From: Apoda limacodes | Taxonomy: Eukaryota > Arthropoda > Insecta > Lepidoptera > Limacodidae | Length of the DNA stretch: 64,000 bases | Direction: 5' to 3' | Assembly (NCBI GenBank): GCA_946406115.1 | Contig: OX291550.1 | Span: 28,868,722 to 28,932,721, forward strand | Shown: piece by piece, positions 34,600 to 44,929 of the stretch | Layout of the letters: every line of letters begins with the position of its first letter | How positions within the stretch are numbered: the stretch's first letter is position 1 | Position numbers and translations under genes: made by a program | Notes under the pieces: generated by a model | Database searches by the model: none | The model's input: the letters and a program-made list of their open reading frames with translations, nothing else | Told to the model about the DNA's origin: nothing

Positions 34600-34770
34600 A
34601 AAAATATTAATATCATAAAGCTGAAGAGTTTGTTTGTTTGAACGCGCTAATCTCAGGAACTCCTGGTCCGATTTGAAAAGAATCTTTCAGTGTAAGATAT
34701 CCTATTTATCGAGGAAGGCTATAGGCTAGAAATTATTACGCTAAGAATAACAGGAGCGGAGCACCAATGA
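34600..34770 (+). repeat. RTE-like LINE 3' tail fragment
   Basis: GGAACTCCTGGTCCGATTTG and CGAGGAAGGCTATAGGCTA are the familiar RTE-type 3' region of moth genomes. Related fragments occur at 40385-40497 and 48115-48260. Confidence 0.5.
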
Positions 34771-35470
34771 AGAATGTTTCAAAATCGGGGTTTTTTTTCC
34801 TTTTGAGAGCTTCTGCTGAGTGTGCTGCGTAAACGGTTAAAGTTTTGCAAAAATAATGTATTACAGAATGGTTTTCTTTTAAAAGTTCTATAAAAAGGTC
34901 CGAGACAGCATATGTCTATCTTCTAAGGTTAGCTCACTATAACCTTTTTTATGCTAACCAAATTTGTTCTAAAATAACGCATTATTTGCGACGGTGTTTT
35001 TATAAACATAATATTAATCCTTATCCGAATAAATACATTATTCATCACAAGTATTTTATTTAAAACAAAATTGCCCTTTACATCATTCGATTTTAATGAA
35101 TATCTTAGGACATATCGCAGTTTTAAATTAACATCGCGGCAAAATAATGATCAAGTACTGCATGTGCATTATGATGTGCAAGCACCGCAGACAGTCATGA
35201 GGGTGAAGGTTGGTATGTATTATTTAAAAATATTTTCACCTTCTACGTAAACAAAGTCGCCGGTTAAAGTTAGCGTTAGCCCAAAGTAACTATTACTGAC
35301 TGACTGATCTGAAATTTAGCGCACATATAGCTATTATGATGTAGGCGTGCGCTAAGAAAGAATTTTCCAAAACTCACCCCCTTAACGGGATTTAAACTTT
35401 GTATGATGCTCGCGATGTTAATGCATTAGGTTATTAGTTATTAGTAGTTAATTATTTATTATTATTATTT
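34771..35470. other. No gene; family G copy 2
   Basis: At 35290-35410 ACTGACTGACTGATCTGAAA and GAAAGAATTTTCCAAAACTC match family G. The rest is AT-rich and unassigned. Confidence 0.35.
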
Positions 35471-35474
35471 TAAA

Positions 35475-35520
35475 GAAAGAGAGAGAGGGAGAGAGAGAGA
35501 GAGAGATGGAGAGAGAGAGT
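35475..35520. repeat. GA-rich microsatellite
   Basis: A 46-bp (GA)n run with a few interruptions. Confidence 0.9.
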
Positions 35521-35531
35521 GTAATTAGGTT

Positions 35532-35615
35532 CTTTTCTATAATTGAGGAGTTGCCGTAAGAATCCTACGCCGATAACCAAATTTAGGGCGGGCGAAGCCG
35601 CTGGTAAAAGCTAGT
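35532..35615 (+). repeat. CTAGT-ended repeat, 3' part
   Basis: TTTTCTATAATTGAGGAG, GCCGATAACCAAATTTAGGG and GCCGCTGGTAAAAGCTAGT form the 3' third of the repeat, adjoining the GA run. Confidence 0.65.
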
Positions 35616-36739
35616 TATAATACTAATGTATATTGAACAAGGAACTAACGATTATTTAAATAAAAACCCGCCAAGTTTACCTCCTCAGTTAATAAAATAA
35701 TGATTTCCAGCATAAGACCTTTATGAGTAGAAAAATGTGAGTTTGACTTCCCACGGCAAGATGGAAGAACACTATGCTAATGGGTCAATATTTTGTTTGA
35801 GCTGCCCATATTTTAAATTTAGTTCGTTTTTGCTTAAGACTTTGAAGTATACGTATAAGCATATCAATAATTTTGTATAAGAATCATGGTATAAATATTT
35901 CTTATAAAATTGCGGCAAAATGTGATTTAGCTTAATGGTTCAGAAACCGTAAATTATATTTTTGGCTTAAGGGACGCTAGAACGTAATATTTTACGTAAT
36001 ACCTAAAGTAATTAGGTAAAAGACCCATTTTTGTGGTAATTGCAGTCTATTTATATTCTGTGGTTTACCACAAGACACTGCAATATCAACAACAAAACAG
36101 GGTAGTAGATTACCGCCTTCGTGACATTAAATAATAAATACTGAACATATACATGATACAGACCTAACACCATATGTGGAAGTAAGGTAAAATTCCGAAA
36201 AGCTCTTACCTTATATGGCTAGTGGTCTTACCACCTGCATACTTTCTCCAAAAAAGAGCTTATAGTCTAACCATAACGTCCAAAATTATAAACATGCCTG
36301 GCAAAGTAAAGTTGGTCGAGGAATTTTAATCGCTTTACATTAAATTCTCACCGACAGACATTTTCGACGCAATTAGTCAGTGGTTCTAAAAAAAAATATG
36401 GAATATTTGTAACTTACAATGTAATGAGGGGATTAAGGCCATGTTATAAATAATGCTGTTTAGAATACTGTAAAACTCATTCAACCTATTTATACAATCG
36501 TTCTGACTAGAGCAATAGAGTCTTCAGTAATAGGTCTATAAAAAAAAAATCCTGTAAACATTGAAATACTATTAAATTACAGACTAGCTAAAGATCTATT
36601 TTTACATACTAACTGTTCCAATTAGAAAAAAATAGTAGGTAATTCGAAAGATTCATCTGTCGAGTGAAGCACATATCGAAATCTCATCACTTACCTACAC
36701 TCTGCGGTTGGTCCAACTATCGTACTATCGTTGATATAA
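35616..36739. other. No gene recognised
   Basis: AT-rich, intron-like, with no supported feature. Confidence 0.3.
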
Positions 36740-37563
36740 TCCATACTAATATTATAAATGCAAAAGTACCTCTGTCTGTTTGTCTGCCTGTTTTTAGGGT
36801 AAAAACAGGACCCTATTACTAAGACTCCGCTGTCTGTCTGTGAACCGTGATAGTAAGACAGTTGAAATTTTCACAGAAGATGTTTTTCTGTTGCCGCTTT
36901 AACAACAAATACTAATTTTTTTGCTTGTTTTTGCTCGATATTGATAACGGCAACAGGTAGACGCTTGAAATATATACAGAATATTTAGGTATATATTCAC
37001 TTAAAAAATAAATAATTAAATTAAAATAAAACAAATATTTAAGGGGGGCTCCCATAAAACAAAAGTGATTTTTTTGCCGTTTTTATAGATAATGGTATGG
37101 AACCCTTCGTGCGCGAGTCCGACTCGCACTTGGCCGTTTTTTTTTTTCTAACTACTGACTACTGTTGTTAGCCGCAGATGGTCTTGACAACTACACGCGG
37201 ACTAACCTTTGCTGCGGTGCTGCTTGCACTCTGCTGCGAAAAGTGGGGGTGATTTGCACAAGGGTGTCCTAGACATGAACCTCGTCTTGGGCAACCGCTC
37301 TTAAAACTAAAACTGTCTAAATTTACCGCCGTTTCGGAAAAGCAAAGGCATTCTGAAGAGAAGTGTCTGCCTGTTTTTTACCTCTTCACGCTTAAATCGT
37401 TGTGCTGATTAGGATATAATTTGAAATGGAGGTAGTTTGAGTCCCGAGCAAGGACATAGGCTATTTCAAAACGTCAAGTATGAGTCGTTTTTTTTTCTAT
37501 AATTGAGGATTTGCCGTTGAAATCCTACATCGATAACCGAATTTAGGGCAGACAAAAGCTAGT
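36740..37563 (+). mobile_element. CTAGT-ended repeat split by a retroposon insertion
   Basis: The left part (TCCATACTAATATTATAAATG, 36740-36795) and right part (CCTCTTCACGCTTAAATCG to GACAAAAGCTAGT, 37364-37563) are one element once the insert at 36796-37363 is ignored. Confidence 0.8.
36796..37363 (-). mobile_element. 568-bp insert bounded by 15-bp target duplication
   Basis: Identical TGTCTGCCTGTTTTT copies lie at 36781-36795 and 37364-37378. The left 345 bp are the GGCCAAGTGCGAGT-type repeat on the minus strand (GTGCGCGAGTCCGACTCGC near 37110). The right ~220 bp include ACCGCCGTTTCGGAAAAGC, wording of a LINE 3' tail. The length and exactness of the duplication fit target-primed retroposition. 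Confidence 0.75.
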
Positions 37564-39033
37564 GTTTTAATAAATTATAAAATTGGCTATATTCGTTTCG
37601 GATGGGACTGAACACAAAATAAGTAATACCAAACCCATGTTGCTATATTAGCCAAAGGGTATCAGTTCTATTCATTAAGTTCAAATTAGCCAATCAGTTG
37701 CGTCAGTTGTTCAATCGTCAAACTGTTCCTAGAGACGAGTACACTGTTACATTGATGCTTGGTTAAATTACGTAGTTGTATTTAAATGTCTTTTTCAACA
37801 GATGAAATAAATACAACAGGACATTCCTATTTCTTTCATACTATACTCTTTAATAAGGGTAAAAAACGTAGATCGGTCCGAAATTGGGCAATACTTCAGT
37901 AATTACAGAGTACAATAAAACCAGTTGGGTCGTGAGTCCAATTTGGACTGTGCGTCTGGCTGCCAGTGGTACTGTTAATAACTGTACCACATTAGCTACA
38001 GTTTCGGGCGGAACCGGTATGGTTAGGGTACTGTTTATAGTGGCTGATTCTTCCTCGCTGGCTTCATGGCCGCAACGAAAGACGTTTTCAGAGTGACTGA
38101 ATTATTTTTCTATAAATAGACAGTTTTGGTATGAGATTCTTGGTTTGACCTCGTCTTTTCGGCTTGCTCTTAGAAAATGCCTTGGCCTGCAAGCTTTATA
38201 ACTATCAAGCATAATATATTTTTTTTTCATCTTAATCCCTTTCCATTGTAAAAAGACGAAAAAAATATAGTTAATAGCTTATTCTAATTGTCATTATTCT
38301 GATTTTTTTTAATATTTCCAAATTGTCAAAATTTATTACTTCAATTAATTCGATAATTCAAGCTGTTTGCGTACAAAAGCATATTGAATATTTGCATTTA
38401 GACCCTTGCTGGTTTTGTGTCACAATTGAAATTTATGTTTGCTTCCATGATAATAATGAATATTTTTTCCTCGCTTTGCTTTTTGTTTCATGGCCCAACA
38501 CCTTCATCAAACCTTACCTTTGTCAGTGTTCGTTTTTTATTTCAATTACGTTTTCTGCTACAACGTTTATTTTATACTCTGCTCCACTTCCGAATACTGG
38601 TTCATTTAATACCAGTAGCAGTTTATACCTTGTTTGACATGCATTGCTCGCGGCGACGCTCGTTGTCTGTCAGAGATAGTAGTTATAACGTTGTAATTTA
38701 ACATACAATTTGGTTTGTAAATGAGATGTGATTTGAAAACCGTTTTAACTTCAACGTTATTGACACGAGTACATTGGCACGTCAATAATTTTGTAGCAAC
38801 TTATATTACAACTAATAAAAACTAGGGCCTGTCTAGAACCTTGTTTGATTTGTCGTTTAAGACCTTGTGCTTTCATTTCGCATGAAATTTTTCGTATGGA
38901 TTTGATATTGCTCTAGTAAAGATTTTTTAACGAATTTCTTCCAATTCAAAATTCATATACATTAACAATACTTTATATTAAGGATAAAGAAATTGTTGAC
39001 TCTCGTCCAATGCAGTATTTCACTAAATTTCAG
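37564..39033. other. Intron-like sequence with one open island
   Basis: Positions 37880-38095 are GC-richer and open on both strands for about 70 codons (plus-strand TGA at 38094-38096). No domain is recognisable in either reading and no donor/acceptor pair is convincing. The rest is AT-rich. Confidence 0.3.
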
Positions 39034-39046
39034 GTTTACACACAGG

Positions 39047-39190
39047 ATGTCTCAAAACTGCAAGTCGACATATACAGCAGCCACCGCTCGGGACGCAAAC
39101 AACAATACATTGTACAGCGGCGGGCCCATCCAGGGGTACGGTGGGCGAGGGTACTCGCCACCCAACGTCACCAGCAATGGAAACTATCAG
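39047..39190 (+). CDS. Putative coding exon with start codon, unknown protein
   Basis: An acceptor, CACTAAATTTCAG, ends at 39033; after a 13-base leader an ATG at 39047 opens 48 codons to a CAG|GTGACT donor at 39190/39191, in phase 0. The peptide begins MSQNCKSTYTAATARD and contains YSGGPIQGYGGRGYSPPN, so it is polar, rich in Gly, Asn, Thr and Tyr, without a signal peptide or membrane segment. GC content is far above the surrounding AT-rich DNA and third codon positions favour G/C. The frame is also open upstream of the acceptor, so this may be an internal exon rather than the first coding one. It could join exons at 44573, 49985 or 52316, all open in phase 0. I do not recognise the family. 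Confidence 0.5.
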
Positions 39191-39422
39191 GTGACTTAAC
39201 AGTTCTATTTGATTCACTGTTATTTGATCATTTAACTTTTTTCTGCGTAAAAATTTTCAGATTCGATGCCAAGGCAACAAGAGTCTCCTAATTTTTTAAA
39301 TGTTTAAATTTGTCTTCGCTGATAATAATCTGTATCTACCTATATAATCAGTAAAATACCTATTTATCTTTTTGTAATAATAATTATTATTTATAGTTTT
39401 GGATGTCATTTATCATGTAAAA

Positions 39423-39650
39423 ATCGGCCAAGTGCGAGTCGAACTCGCGCGCGGAGGGTTCCGTACCGTTATCTATAAAAACGGCAAAAAATACCGTTTG
39501 CTGTATGGGAGCCCCCCTTAAATATTTATTTTATTCTGTTTTCTAGCATTTGTTGTTTTTTCACGGTTCGTGAGATACAGCCTGGTGACAGACGGACGGA
39601 CGGACGGATGGACAGCGAAGTCTTAGTAATAGTAAAAAGAAGATTCCGAT
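39423..39650 (+). repeat. GGCCAAGTGCGAGT-type repeat fragment
   Basis: GGCCAAGTGCGAGTCGAAC, GGAGGGTTCCGTACCG, then CACGGTTCGTGAGATACAGC and a GACGGACGGACGGACGG run: the usual order of this moth repeat, here about 230 bp. Confidence 0.65.
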
Positions 39651-39749
39651 TTGTTCATTGTCCAAAATAGTTGAAATTTGGCATATTTCGCAACATCCTT
39701 CCTGAGATAAGTGTCCTTATAGTTTATTGTCATTATAGTATAAAATAAC

Positions 39750-40020
39750 TAAAAAAGTCCGCAGCTTCGCTAAATCCGATTATCGGCGTGGAATTTCTAC
39801 GGTTACTACTTGATTATAAAGAGGAAGTTTCAACGTGGGATTCGGTTATAGTTATATAATATATTTATATATTATATTTGAATTTTTTGAAATAGAAATA
39901 TTATTTGACCGTTCAACAATGTTTGTGCCAAAAATCAGCTAAATTGGTTTTTCCGGAGTGACGACAGGAAATAACAAACAAACAAACAAACAAACAAACA
40001 AACAAGCAGCAAACAGACTT
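39750..40020 (+). repeat. RTE-like 3' region with (CAAA)n
   Basis: CCGCAGCTTCGCTAAATCC and GTTCAACAATGTTTGTGCC precede a (CAAA)n run at 39974-40005 and AGACTTTCACAGATACATATT, a typical RTE-like tail. No coding part is left. Confidence 0.5.
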
Positions 40021-40132
40021 TCACAGATACATATTAGTCAGGAAGTTAGGATTAGGATTGTTATTAGCTTTTTATCTATAATTTGAGGCAGTATTGCACT
40101 GGCCTGAAACGGCACGGTAAGGAAATGGAACT

Positions 40133-40221
40133 GAACAAAAGACTTTTGGATGCTCAATAAATATTATTACTTATGTATTGTTGTCATTTATATTTATTGA
40201 GCATCCAAAAGTCTTTTGTTC
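40133..40221. repeat. Perfect 32-bp inverted repeat with 25-nt loop
   Basis: Arms at 40133-40164 and 40190-40221 are exact reverse complements; each contains AAAAGACTTTTGGATGC and CAATAAAT. AATAAA therefore occurs on both strands. The arms have no other copy in the window. It may be a very small foldback element or a bidirectional 3' end. Confidence 0.9.
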
Positions 40222-40497
40222 CAATTATCTATCGGGCTGTAATATGAATAAAACAAGAATAAAATAATAAAAGTCACTGAGTCCTGTTATTATCCATGAT
40301 GTTTTTTTATAGATTGACGAGATCATTACATCAGATCATAGAGCACGTAGGTTCTGTAAGACGAATAAAGAATATATAAAGATTTGATTGTTTGTTTGTT
40401 TGGTTGTATTGAATAGGCTCCGAAACTACTGGACCGATTTGAAAAATTCTTTCACCATTGTCCCTGATGAACATAGGCTACTTTTTACCACGGGATT

Positions 40498-43400
40498 TTT
40501 TTTTTTTTTTTATACCACTAAGGTGGCAAACAAGCCCACGGCCCGCCTGATGGTAAGCGGTCACCGTAGCCTATGGACGCTTGCAACACCAGGGGCATCA
40601 CTCGCGCGTTGCCGACCCTTCAGAAATCTAATAACTTCTTTTTTGAAGAACCCCATACTGTAGTCCTTAGAGAAAACCTTGGCAGGGAGCTCATTCCACA
40701 ACCCAAGGGTTCGCGGGAGGAAGTTTCTCTGAAACCGCACTGTTCGCGACCATTTTGGTTCCAAAGTGTGAGAATGAATTCCCTGTCGATGGCGAGCGGT
40801 GCGATGGTAGAAAGTAGCCGTGGGCATCATTTCGAACAATTCCTCAGAACACAATCCATTGTACAAGCGGTAGAACACACACAGGGAGGCAAAGTCTCTC
40901 CTCAGACTTAAGGGCTCGATACCGCAAGTGAGTTTGGGATCGTCGACAGTTCTCACAGCCCGTCGTTGAACCGAGTCAAAAGGGCCAAGCTGGTATCCGG
41001 GTGCACCCGCCCAGAGATGGCAGCAGTACTCCATATGGGGCCGGACTTGCGACTTGTAAAGTAGCAACCTTTGCCCCGACGTGAAGTACTGCTTCGCTCT
41101 GTTGAGTACACCAAGTTTTTTGGACGCCAGCTTTACCTTGTCTAGCAAATGATCTCGGAACTGAACATCGCTGGAGATGTCAACGCCAAGGATCCCAATG
41201 CTCTTAGAGATGGAGAGGGGAGTGTTCTGGAATTGTGGGACTACAGTGAATGGGGTTTTCTTAGCGGTGAACGCGCAGACTTGTGTCTTTGAAGGGTTGA
41301 ATCGGACCAAGTTTTCCCGCCCCCAGTCAGAGATCTTGGACAGACCGATCTCGATTTGAGACACAAGTTCTTCACGCTTTTCCTCCACAACGGAACGTGG
41401 GATGCTTGCACGGCCCGTGTAATAAGCGTCTCCAGTACTGTCATCTGCATAGCAATGTATGTTGTTGATGTCCAACATATCATTGATGTGCAGTAGAAAC
41501 AGCGTAGGAGACAGCACAGAGCCTTGCGGGACACCAGCATTAATGTCCATGCTATCAGAGCAACTACCGTCAACTACGGCTCGTATGCTTCTGCCGGACA
41601 AAAAGCTAGCCACCCATTTGCACAAACCCTCGGGCACTCCGTAAAAAGGCAACTTCGATAGAAGACCCCGGTGCCAGACCCGATCGAACGCCTTCGCTAT
41701 GTCTAGGCTACATGCCAATGCCTCCCCCTGACTCTCAATGGCTAGTGCCCATCGGTGTGTGAGATACACTAGAAGGTCACCAGTTGAGCGACCGTGGCGA
41801 AAGCCATATTGACGGTCACTGATCAGGTCGTGTTTTTCTAGGTATCTCAAAAGCTGTGTGTTGATCACACGCTCCATCACCTTGGAGAGGAGAGAGGTTA
41901 TAGCGATAGGCCTGTAATTCGATGGATCTGATCTATCGCCCTTTTTGGGCACCGGGTGCACATTTGCAGTCTTCCATGAAGACGGAAATTGCCTAGTGTG
42001 GTAGGAAAGCGTGAAGAGGCGCGTGAGTACAGGACATAACTCAGGAGCACACTGCTTAAGCACCACTGCTGGTATGCCGTCTGGCCCACTCGACTTATAA
42101 ACGTCTAGGGAAAGCAACGCCCGCCGGACCTCGCGCTGTGTTATAGTGATTTCCGGCATGGTCTTACCGCACCACGGTAAAGTAGGTGGTACAGCGCCTT
42201 CGTCGTTCGCATTCGAGTTAGAGGCAAAGAGACTGCCCAATAGATCGGCTTTCTCTTTTGCACTGTGGGCCAAGTCACCATCGGTCTTTCGCAGTGGTGG
42301 TAATGACGACTGGCAGAAGTTCCCCTCGGCAGCTTTAGCAAGCGACCAGAAAGCACGACTCCCAGAAGGATAGCTCGCAAGTCGCCCACCTATTTTGCCG
42401 ATGAATTGGAATTTTGCTCTGGCAGTTGCTTTCTTACTGAACCTCGAGGCAGCATTTAATTTGCGTTTTAACTCAGAAATATTCGGATCCTTATTATTAC
42501 GAGCCGTGGTCCAAGCCTCATACGCAGTTTGCTTAAGAATTTTAGCTTCTCTGCAAGGCCTATTAAACCACGGTCGTTTTTTGACGCCGGCAGCTACTCG
42601 CAGGTTAGGAATGAAACATTCCATACCAGCGAGGATTGTCTCAGTGACTGCGGCTGCGCAGACGTCAGGATCTTCTGAGCTATAGCAGATCTGCCTCCAC
42701 GGGTACGATGCATAAAATTCTCGCAATCCATCCCAGTCCGCCGACTTATAATGCCACACACGACGCCAATTAGTTGGCCCAGAAGGATCGGGTTGTGTGC
42801 ATGACAATCGAGTCCGGATGAGACAGTGGTCCGAGGAGCCAAGAGGCGCATCCACTGAGACGGAGTATCCATCCGGACGTGTAGTCAGCAGAAGGTCCAG
42901 TAAGGAGCTTGTATGGTCCTCTATATCTGGTATTCTCGTTGGAGAAAGTACCAGCTGAGAGAATCCATAGGTCAGAGCAAATTCATGAGCAGATATCCCT
43001 GCATAGTTATTGGTTCGAGAACTGAGCCACTCACGATGGTGGGCGTTAAAGTCTCCCAAAATAACTACTTCTGCTGTAGGATATTGCTCTAGAACTTTGT
43101 CAGTCGTCAAACTCAGGTGCGTGAAGAGTCGAGTTACGTCCGTGTCACCGCTATGAGACCTGTATAGGCACGCATAGATACGAGTGTGGCCCCCATGATC
43201 TACGCGCACCCACAATATCGACAGGTCCCTGTCTTCAAGGCTATGAAGTCGGCGACAGCAGATATCCTCCCGGACGAACATACATACACCGGCACAACTC
43301 AAAAAATTGTGCTCGAGTTTGTAGCCGGGATAACGAAGGTATGATGTGTCGGCCGGGCAGGATATCTGCGTCTCCGTTAGAAAAAGAATGGTTGGCTGCG

Positions 43401-44153
43401 CAGTCTCGAGATGGTGATGGACTGCGTTAAGATTTGCGTGAATACCCCTTATGTTGCAAAAATCCACATTATATGTGGATGGAGTAACCGCTGTCAAAAC
43501 TCTTTTCTTTTTTCTGTTCCTGGCCATTTTGTTTGAAGTAACTTAGACTACGGATGAGGATTCACTGCACAGACAGCTTAGAAGACAAAAAGTTGCGGTA
43601 CTAAGACTGCCGAAGCTCAACACAGATGATACGGTTGCTGGCACGGCGGGCGGAAGGGCCCCTGATCCCCCTCTGTTGTAGTAGCCGGGTCCACTCCGAT
43701 CTCCTTCTCCGGCACGACTACTACTTCAGAGACTTTACACAGGTTGGCGGATCAGCCTCCCAGGGCGGAGATTAAGTGATCCCTGGGTTCGGGAACCCGT
43801 TCAACCTGCGGGCGGCCAGCGGTCAGCCGTTTCATCAGGTCTCCCTGACCGTCGAACCAGCACGCCGCGTCTACGCCGAGCAATGGCAGCAACAAGCACC
43901 GTCGGTCCTCCGCTGTCCGCGCAGCGAATCCTCAAAGAGAGAGCTCTGGCAACCTTACTCACCGCCAGGAACACAACACTACTCAATGTTAGTGTTATTG
44001 TGGCCGCGGTTTTCTGTAAGGTGGAGGTACTTCCCCAGTTCGGGCCGCTCATTCGAGCAAGTACTCGCTATGCCCCGCTTTATTTGTTCGGGCAGCTTAT
44101 TCGAGCGAATACTTGCAGTGCCCTACCTCTCTTAAAGAAAATGCTTCATTCTT
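40498..44153 (-). mobile_element. Full-length or near full-length GTGGC-tail LINE (Jockey-superfamily-like)
   Basis: The 3' end (left) is a poly(A) run, seen as T at 40498-40511, preceded by a ~50-bp 3' UTR that contains the small inverted pairs CCGC/GCGG and CCAC/GTGG. One 988-codon ORF occupies 40561-43527. The 5' part, 43528-44153, is GC-rich and non-coding as far as I can see; no CCHC gag-like ORF is present. ACGGGA occurs on both outer sides (about 40492-40497 and 44154-44159) and may be a short target duplication. The element sits in an older RTE-like repeat (AGGCTACTTTTTACCACGGG on the left). Confidence 0.85.
40561..43527 (-). CDS. LINE endonuclease-reverse transcriptase, intact 988-residue ORF
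   Basis: This enzyme nicks target DNA and copies the LINE RNA onto it. The N-terminal third is an apurinic-type endonuclease: FCNIRGIHANLNAVHHHL, FLTETQ (catalytic Glu, ~residue 50), VILGDFNAHHREW (~155) and GSSDHCLIRT (~230). The reverse transcriptase follows from about residue 455: FPSSWKTANVHPVPKKGD, DPSNYRPIAITSLLSKVMER, DRQYGFRHGRST, LDIAKAFDRVWH (first catalytic Asp), GVPQGSVLSPTLFLLHIND and CYADDSTGD (catalytic YADD), then GILGVDIS and QVRPHMEYCCHLWAG. The C terminus has LGLWNELPAKVF. The start codon at 43525-43527 has AAAATGG context. The TGA stop lies only ~50 bp from the poly(A). There is no stop or frameshift, so this copy could be active or very young. Insect annotations often call such proteins mobile element jockey-like. 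Confidence 0.95.
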   Translation of the reverse strand: MARNRKKKRVLTAVTPSTYNVDFCNIRGIHANLNAVHHHLETAQPTILFLTETQISCPADTSYLRYPGYKLEHNFLSCAGVCMFVREDICCRRLHSLEDRDLSILWVRVDHGGHTRIYACLYRSHSGDTDVTRLFTHLSLTTDKVLEQYPTAEVVILGDFNAHHREWLSSRTNNYAGISAHEFALTYGFSQLVLSPTRIPDIEDHTSSLLDLLLTTRPDGYSVSVDAPLGSSDHCLIRTRLSCTQPDPSGPTNWRRVWHYKSADWDGLREFYASYPWRQICYSSEDPDVCAAAVTETILAGMECFIPNLRVAAGVKKRPWFNRPCREAKILKQTAYEAWTTARNNKDPNISELKRKLNAASRFSKKATARAKFQFIGKIGGRLASYPSGSRAFWSLAKAAEGNFCQSSLPPLRKTDGDLAHSAKEKADLLGSLFASNSNANDEGAVPPTLPWCGKTMPEITITQREVRRALLSLDVYKSSGPDGIPAVVLKQCAPELCPVLTRLFTLSYHTRQFPSSWKTANVHPVPKKGDRSDPSNYRPIAITSLLSKVMERVINTQLLRYLEKHDLISDRQYGFRHGRSTGDLLVYLTHRWALAIESQGEALACSLDIAKAFDRVWHRGLLSKLPFYGVPEGLCKWVASFLSGRSIRAVVDGSCSDSMDINAGVPQGSVLSPTLFLLHINDMLDINNIHCYADDSTGDAYYTGRASIPRSVVEEKREELVSQIEIGLSKISDWGRENLVRFNPSKTQVCAFTAKKTPFTVVPQFQNTPLSISKSIGILGVDISSDVQFRDHLLDKVKLASKKLGVLNRAKQYFTSGQRLLLYKSQVRPHMEYCCHLWAGAPGYQLGPFDSVQRRAVRTVDDPKLTCGIEPLSLRRDFASLCVFYRLYNGLCSEELFEMMPTATFYHRTARHRQGIHSHTLEPKWSRTVRFQRNFLPRTLGLWNELPAKVFSKDYSMGFFKKEVIRFLKGRQRASDAPGVASVHRLR

Positions 44154-44560
44154 ACGGGAAAACGGGTAATAGGACAACGGGTAATAAGAATTACCTTCCG
44201 TACATTCCTAATTATTTAATTACTTCCTTTTTCACTTAACTTCTAAACGGCTAAACCGATTGGGTTGAAATTTTATATGGGTATTTCGATTGTTTTCTGG
44301 ATGATTTAAAAATACAATTGGACTCGGTAGGTGGCGTTTGGGTTGGGTTGAAATTTTGTATGTGTATTTCAATGGTTTCACAGACACGAATGTATTATGC
44401 CATTAAAGAGGTAATATTTGATTGTTTGTTTTTTTTCTTTAATTGAGGAGTTGACAATTTTAAGTATTTAGTATCATTTCAGTAAAAATACTACTGACTA
44501 TCGAATATTTCTCCGTAAACTAGTATCATTAATAAATATGAAATTGCATACCAGTAATTC
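44154..44560. other. RTE-like flank of the LINE insertion
   Basis: ACTTCTAAACGGCTAAACCG and GGGTTGAAATTTTATATGGG are worn RTE-type tail wording, likely continuing the repeat found left of the LINE. No gene. Confidence 0.4.
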
Positions 44561-44572
44561 ATTTCGACACAG

Positions 44573-44662
44573 CCGCTGGAGCGTGCATCCGGCAGCCCCG
44601 GCCAGCAAGACGGCATGCGCCTCAGTCTGACAGACAAGGCTCTGTCGCAACAGCAGACATGA
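44573..44662 (+). CDS. Possible alternative 3' coding exon, unknown
   Basis: After an acceptor-like TTCATTTCGACACAG (ending 44572), 29 codons are open in phase 0 to TGA at 44660-44662. The peptide starts PLERASGSPGQQDG and contains LSLTDKALSQQQ; about 20 of 29 third positions are G or C, in an otherwise AT-rich region. It could serve as an alternative end for the protein begun at 39047. The complementary strand is also open across the same island (77 codons, 44498-44731), so orientation is uncertain. No family is recognised. Confidence 0.3.
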   Translation, partial: PLERASGSPGQQDGMRLSLTDKALSQQQT

Positions 44663-44929
44663 CAGCTCGTTTAATCCCTGTCGAACTTTTGTGAACAAAC
44701 TGTATATACGAATCGACAGTTCGGATAACAACTCACTTACCTTGTTTTGGATTAGATGACGGATAACCGGATTCGGTTATTGAAACTTTGTTTTTGTTTT
44801 GTTTAGGCTTAGCTATTGACAAATAGGTTATTGGCGTATTTCTGTAATAGCACATTTTTAACCATTTTTACCAAACTTCATTTTTAACTTATCTTAAGAG
44901 AAAGACAAGTTATTATAATAGTGTACTGG

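Noticed and set aside
41177..44239. Many 60-119-codon frames overlapping the LINE on the other strand or frame
   Set aside because: They are shadows of the intact 988-codon reverse transcriptase ORF or of its GC-rich 5' part.
44703..44740. Second TATA/Initiator pair (TATATA and TCACTT about 32 bases apart)
   Set aside because: The surrounding words are weaker and no donor or open frame follows in a sensible place; such pairs arise by chance in AT-rich DNA.
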